Source of the DNA: CAZMSD01 sp964568855
GTDB lineage: Bacteria; CAIWAD01
Assembly (NCBI GenBank): GCA_964568855.1
Contig: CAZMSD010000003.1
Span: 108,442 to 172,441 of the forward strand
DNA: 64,000 nucleotides
Direction of reading: 5' to 3'
A model generated the notes under the pieces. It saw only the letters and a program-made list of their open reading frames with translations. It was not told where the DNA came from and made no database searches. Numbering within the stretch: position 1 is the stretch's first letter; the number at the start of each line of letters is the position of its first letter. This document shows, in pieces, positions 61,388 through 64,000 of the stretch. The position numbers were made by a program, and so were the translations under genes.

Positions 61388-64000
61388 TCCCCGCTGTGTT
61401 GTCGCGCGGCCGGCGTCGCGCCTCCGCCGGGATGCACGCGATCATCGAAAACGGCGCGTACCACGTAATACATCTGTCCCAGCGGGAGCTGGCCGCCGAG
61501 GATCCACTCCGTGCCGGTGGTCTCGGCGAGCAGGTACTCCCCGGTGGCCGGGAAATATGGCATTCCCGCGCCGTAGACGCGGTAGGCCGATGCTCCCTCC
61601 ACGGCCGGCCAGCTCAGCCTGACCTCCTCGCCCAGGATCTCGATCGCCAGCTCGGGAATCCCCGACGGCGGGTCGGGCACGGAGAGCGTGAACAGCGAGC
61701 GCCCGTGGGTGCCGGCGACCAGCATCCGCGTCCCCGGGTGGAAATCCAGGTCCAGCACCGGCCCCAGGGGCAGCCCCTCGCCGAGCACGTGCCAGGCCTG
61801 TCCCCCGTCGAAGGTCCAGTAGCAGCCCGTCTCGGTGGCCGCCCAGACCACCAGCGAATCCTGCGGATCCACCAGCGCGCAGTACACGGGCGCGTCGGGC
61901 AGGTCTCCGGAGATCTCCGCCCAGTGCTGGCCGAAATCCCAGGTGCGGTAGATGTGCGGTTCCGGATCCTCCCAGCGCAGTCCGCCCAACGAGACCACCG
62001 CGCCCTCGGCGTGGTGCGGATCGGCCTGGACCCGCGTGACCCAGCGCTCCGTCAGGCCGGCGCTCACATCCTGCCAGGGACCCGCGGCGGTGGTTCTGAC
62101 GTGCACTTCCCCGTCGTCGCTGCCGGTCCAGATCACGTCGCTGTCAATGGGCGAGACGTCGATGGAGGTGATCGTGCCGAAGGATCCCCCGTGATTCCCT
62201 CCGGTCAGGTCGCCGCTGATTGCGCTCCAGTCGTCGCCACCGTCGAGGCTTCTGTAGAGCCGGTAAGATCCGTAATACATCACGTCCGGATCGGCGGGAT
62301 CCATCGCCACCGGCGTGTTCCAGTTCCTGCGATCGGAACCCGAAATTCCGTCCATCACCCGGTAGAAATGGTCGCCGCCGTCGGTCGAGCGGTAGAGGTT
62401 GCCCCACTGGTATTCGGCGTAGATCGTCTGCGGATCGTCCGGCCGGACGAGCACGAAGAAACCGTCCCCGCCGAAGATCATCTCCCAGTCGTCCACCTGG
62501 CCGGCGACCGTGCGCAGCGTTCCGTTGTCCTGGGTGCCCCCGAAGAGCAGCGCCGGATCGGAGGGATCGATCTCCACCTTGTAGAACTGGCTGATCGGCA
62601 GGAGCTGGACGTGAGTCCAGTTGTAGCCCCCGTTGTCGCTGTAATACAGCCCGCCGTCGTTGCCGTCCCAGATGCGGCCGGTCTGCGGGTGGGTCTCCAG
62701 GCCGTGATGGTCCACGTGCACGCTGTTGGCGATCCGGGTCCACTGGTCGCCCCCGTTGAGCGTGTGCCACAGAGTCACGCCGAGCACGTAAGCCACGTCC
62801 GGATCGTCCGGAGCCACGCGGACGTTGCCGAAGTACCAGCCGAAGCTGGAGAACACGTTGCTGAGCGCCGAGTCGTCGGTCTGGGTCCAGCTGTCGCCGC
62901 CGTCGTCGCTGCGCCAGGCGCCGAGGAAATAGCCCGGATCGTCGGCGTAGACCGCGTAGAGGCGCTGCGGATCGGAAGGCGCCACGGCGACTCCCGGCCG
63001 GCCCACGTCTGAGCCCTGCGGCAGGCCTCCGCCGAGTTCCTGCCATGTATCACCGCCGTCGGTGGTGCGCCAGAGGCCCGAGGTCGGGCCGCCGGAGCGC
63101 CGGCTGGTCAGGTAGCGGGTCCGCTCCCACATGCAGGCGTAGAGCCGGTCCGGGTCCGTGGGATCCATCGCCAGGTCGGAGCAGGCGGTGGAATCGCTGA
63201 CGAAGAGCACCTGCTCCCAGTTCGCTCCCCCGTCCTCGCTGCGGTAGACGCCGCGGTCGGTGCCCGTTCCGTAGAGCCGGCCCAGCGCGGCCACCCAGAT
63301 GCGCAGGGGATCGGTCGGGTCCACCAGGACCCGCCCGATGTACCGTGTGTCCTCGAGGCCCAGGTGCTCCCAGCTCAGCCCCGCGTCGCCGCTGCGCCAG
63401 AGCCCGTCGCCGGGAAAACTGAAGCTGCTGGAGTTGGCCTCCCCGGTGCCCAGGTACAGCACCTGCGGGTCCGAGGGATCCAGGGCAATGTCGCCCACGG
63501 CCAGGGCTCCCCGATCCTGAAACAGAGCCTCCCAGCTCGCGCCGCCGTTCAGGGACCGGAAAAGCCCTCCCGCGGCGGTGGCCACGAAAATACGCTGGGG
63601 ATCGCCGGGATCGAGGGCCAGATCCGTGATCCTGCCGCCGATGTTGACGGGGCCGGCCTGGGACCAGGCCACTCGGGCCGCGGAACCTCCGCCGGCGGCG
63701 GCCGCCTCGCGCCGGAGTTCGAGCGCCCGGCTGCGCGCCTCCCGCACCGCATCGATCCGGACTTCTCCGTGGGGCCAGGCGGCGATGCTCCACATCCATT
63801 CGTTGGGCAGGTGATCGGGTCCGCCCGCGGGACAGCGCTCCTTCTTGAGCGAGCCGGCCAGGCCTGCGCTGCGCTCCGCGTCCAGGGCGACGGGCCCTGA
63901 ATCGGCCAGCAGTGCGTATGTCCACATCAGCAGCGGGAGCAGAGTGGCCCCCGCCAAGGTCCTGCATATCCGTTTTCGCCGCGTCTGATGCGGCGGGCGG
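61384..64000 (-). CDS. Secreted BNR/Asp-box propeller protein (start outside window)
   Basis: The frame stays open through base 64000, so the true start is beyond the window; a TTG at 63957 gives the shortest 857-residue reading, but the in-frame RRKR stretch upstream looks like the n-region of the same signal peptide. The body consists of many Asp-box units (for example LFRSLNGGASWE, VYRSEDGGANWE, LWRTTDGGDTW, LYRSTDGGDHF), as in sortilin/VPS10-like and BNR propellers. The C-terminal part has a fibronectin III-like segment (LSWPAVEGASAYRVYG). No C-terminal sorting domain is present. Four GTRWYAC heptamers lie in it. Role unknown; surface binding is likely. Confidence 0.8.
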   Translation of the reverse strand, partial: RPPHQTRRKRICRTLAGATLLPLLMWTYALLADSGPVALDAERSAGLAGSLKKERCPAGGPDHLPNEWMWSIAAWPHGEVRIDAVREARSRALELRREAAAAGGGSAARVAWSQAGPVNIGGRITDLALDPGDPQRIFVATAAGGLFRSLNGGASWEALFQDRGALAVGDIALDPSDPQVLYLGTGEANSSSFSFPGDGLWRSGDAGLSWEHLGLEDTRYIGRVLVDPTDPLRIWVAALGRLYGTGTDRGVYRSEDGGANWEQVLFVSDSTACSDLAMDPTDPDRLYACMWERTRYLTSRRSGGPTSGLWRTTDGGDTWQELGGGLPQGSDVGRPGVAVAPSDPQRLYAVYADDPGYFLGAWRSDDGGDSWTQTDDSALSNVFSSFGWYFGNVRVAPDDPDVAYVLGVTLWHTLNGGDQWTRIANSVHVDHHGLETHPQTGRIWDGNDGGLYYSDNGGYNWTHVQLLPISQFYKVEIDPSDPALLFGGTQDNGTLRTVAGQVDDWEMIFGGDGFFVLVRPDDPQTIYAEYQWGNLYRSTDGGDHFYRVMDGISGSDRRNWNTPVAMDPADPDVMYYGSYRLYRSLDGGDDWSAISGDLTGGNHGGSFGTITSIDVSPIDSDVIWTGSDDGEVHVRTTAAGPWQDVSAGLTERWVTRVQADPHHAEGAVVSLGGLRWEDPEPHIYRTWDFGQHWAEISGDLPDAPVYCALVDPQDSLVVWAATETGCYWTFDGGQAWHVLGEGLPLGPVLDLDFHPGTRMLVAGTHGRSLFTLSVPDPPSGIPELAIEILGEEVRLSWPAVEGASAYRVYGAGMPYFPATGEYLLAETTGTEWILGGQLPLGQMYYVVRAVFDDRVHPGGGATPAARQHSGE

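Overview
This is a high-GC, gene-dense bacterial window. It contains one run of exactly 100 Ns (56408-56507), so it is scaffolded, probably from a metagenome. The gene content fits a Gram-negative bacterium with an outer membrane: TamB, ADP-heptose epimerase, a Kdo/WaaP-type kinase and several outer-membrane barrels. Two secreted proteins end in an NPFNP-type C-terminal sorting or FlgD-like domain, and there is a gldA-gldF-gldG ABC cassette plus alternative complex III. Together these point to the Fibrobacterota-Chlorobiota-Bacteroidota side of the tree or an uncultured relative. I cannot name the species.

Layout. 1-8.3 kb: an alternative complex III operon (end of a probable actA, actB, actC, a fused actD-actE, actF) followed by two monohaem cytochromes c; this is quinol oxidation feeding a terminal oxidase. 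8.4-28.4 kb, almost all on the minus strand: CDGSH protein, tamB, uppS, a TPR protein, mtnA with a PfkB kinase, rsfS with a LytR_C protein, then a tightly overlapping chain (cysteine desulfurase, mnmA, panB, panC, GlmU-like uridylyltransferase), an outer-membrane protein, DUF502, ftsB/divIC and eno. 28.6-30.1 kb: purB. 30.1-31.6 kb: a less GC-rich accessory DUF4143 ATPase with two operator-like inverted repeats. 31.6-36.0 kb: DUF1015, serA and serC-like genes, then hldD. 36.2-41.6 kb: an M1 aminopeptidase translationally coupled to a secreted repeat protein. 41.6-50.1 kb: HAD phosphatase, pgsA-like gene, dihydroorotase, a phosphate-type porin behind a Pho-box-like repeat, and gldA-gldF-gldG-DUF4340. 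50.1-54.4 kb: accessory genes (RCC1-repeat lipoprotein, EHP-repeat lipoprotein, transglutaminase lipoprotein, Xre-RES toxin-antitoxin pair). 54.4-64 kb: LPS-type kinase, HD-like protein, a hairpin-rich 72-bp tandem array, a four-gene redox cassette, and two large proteins of unclear function.

Most unusual signals. (1) A dispersed degenerate palindrome, GTRWYAC, occurs about 71 times (hand count), roughly once per 900 bases, on both strands and in all codon frames, often using codons that are otherwise uncommon here. Composition predicts about 17. (2) A 72-73 bp tandem array whose units each fold into a long hairpin runs into the 3' end of a cytochrome P460-like gene, and that gene stops inside what should be its haem-binding CxxCH motif. 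(3) A redox operon pairs an outer-membrane barrel carrying an N-terminal CxxCH with YceI, a cytochrome lipoprotein and the P460-like protein. (4) A two-repeat, 11-bp-period Pho-box-like element lies before a phosphate-type porin.
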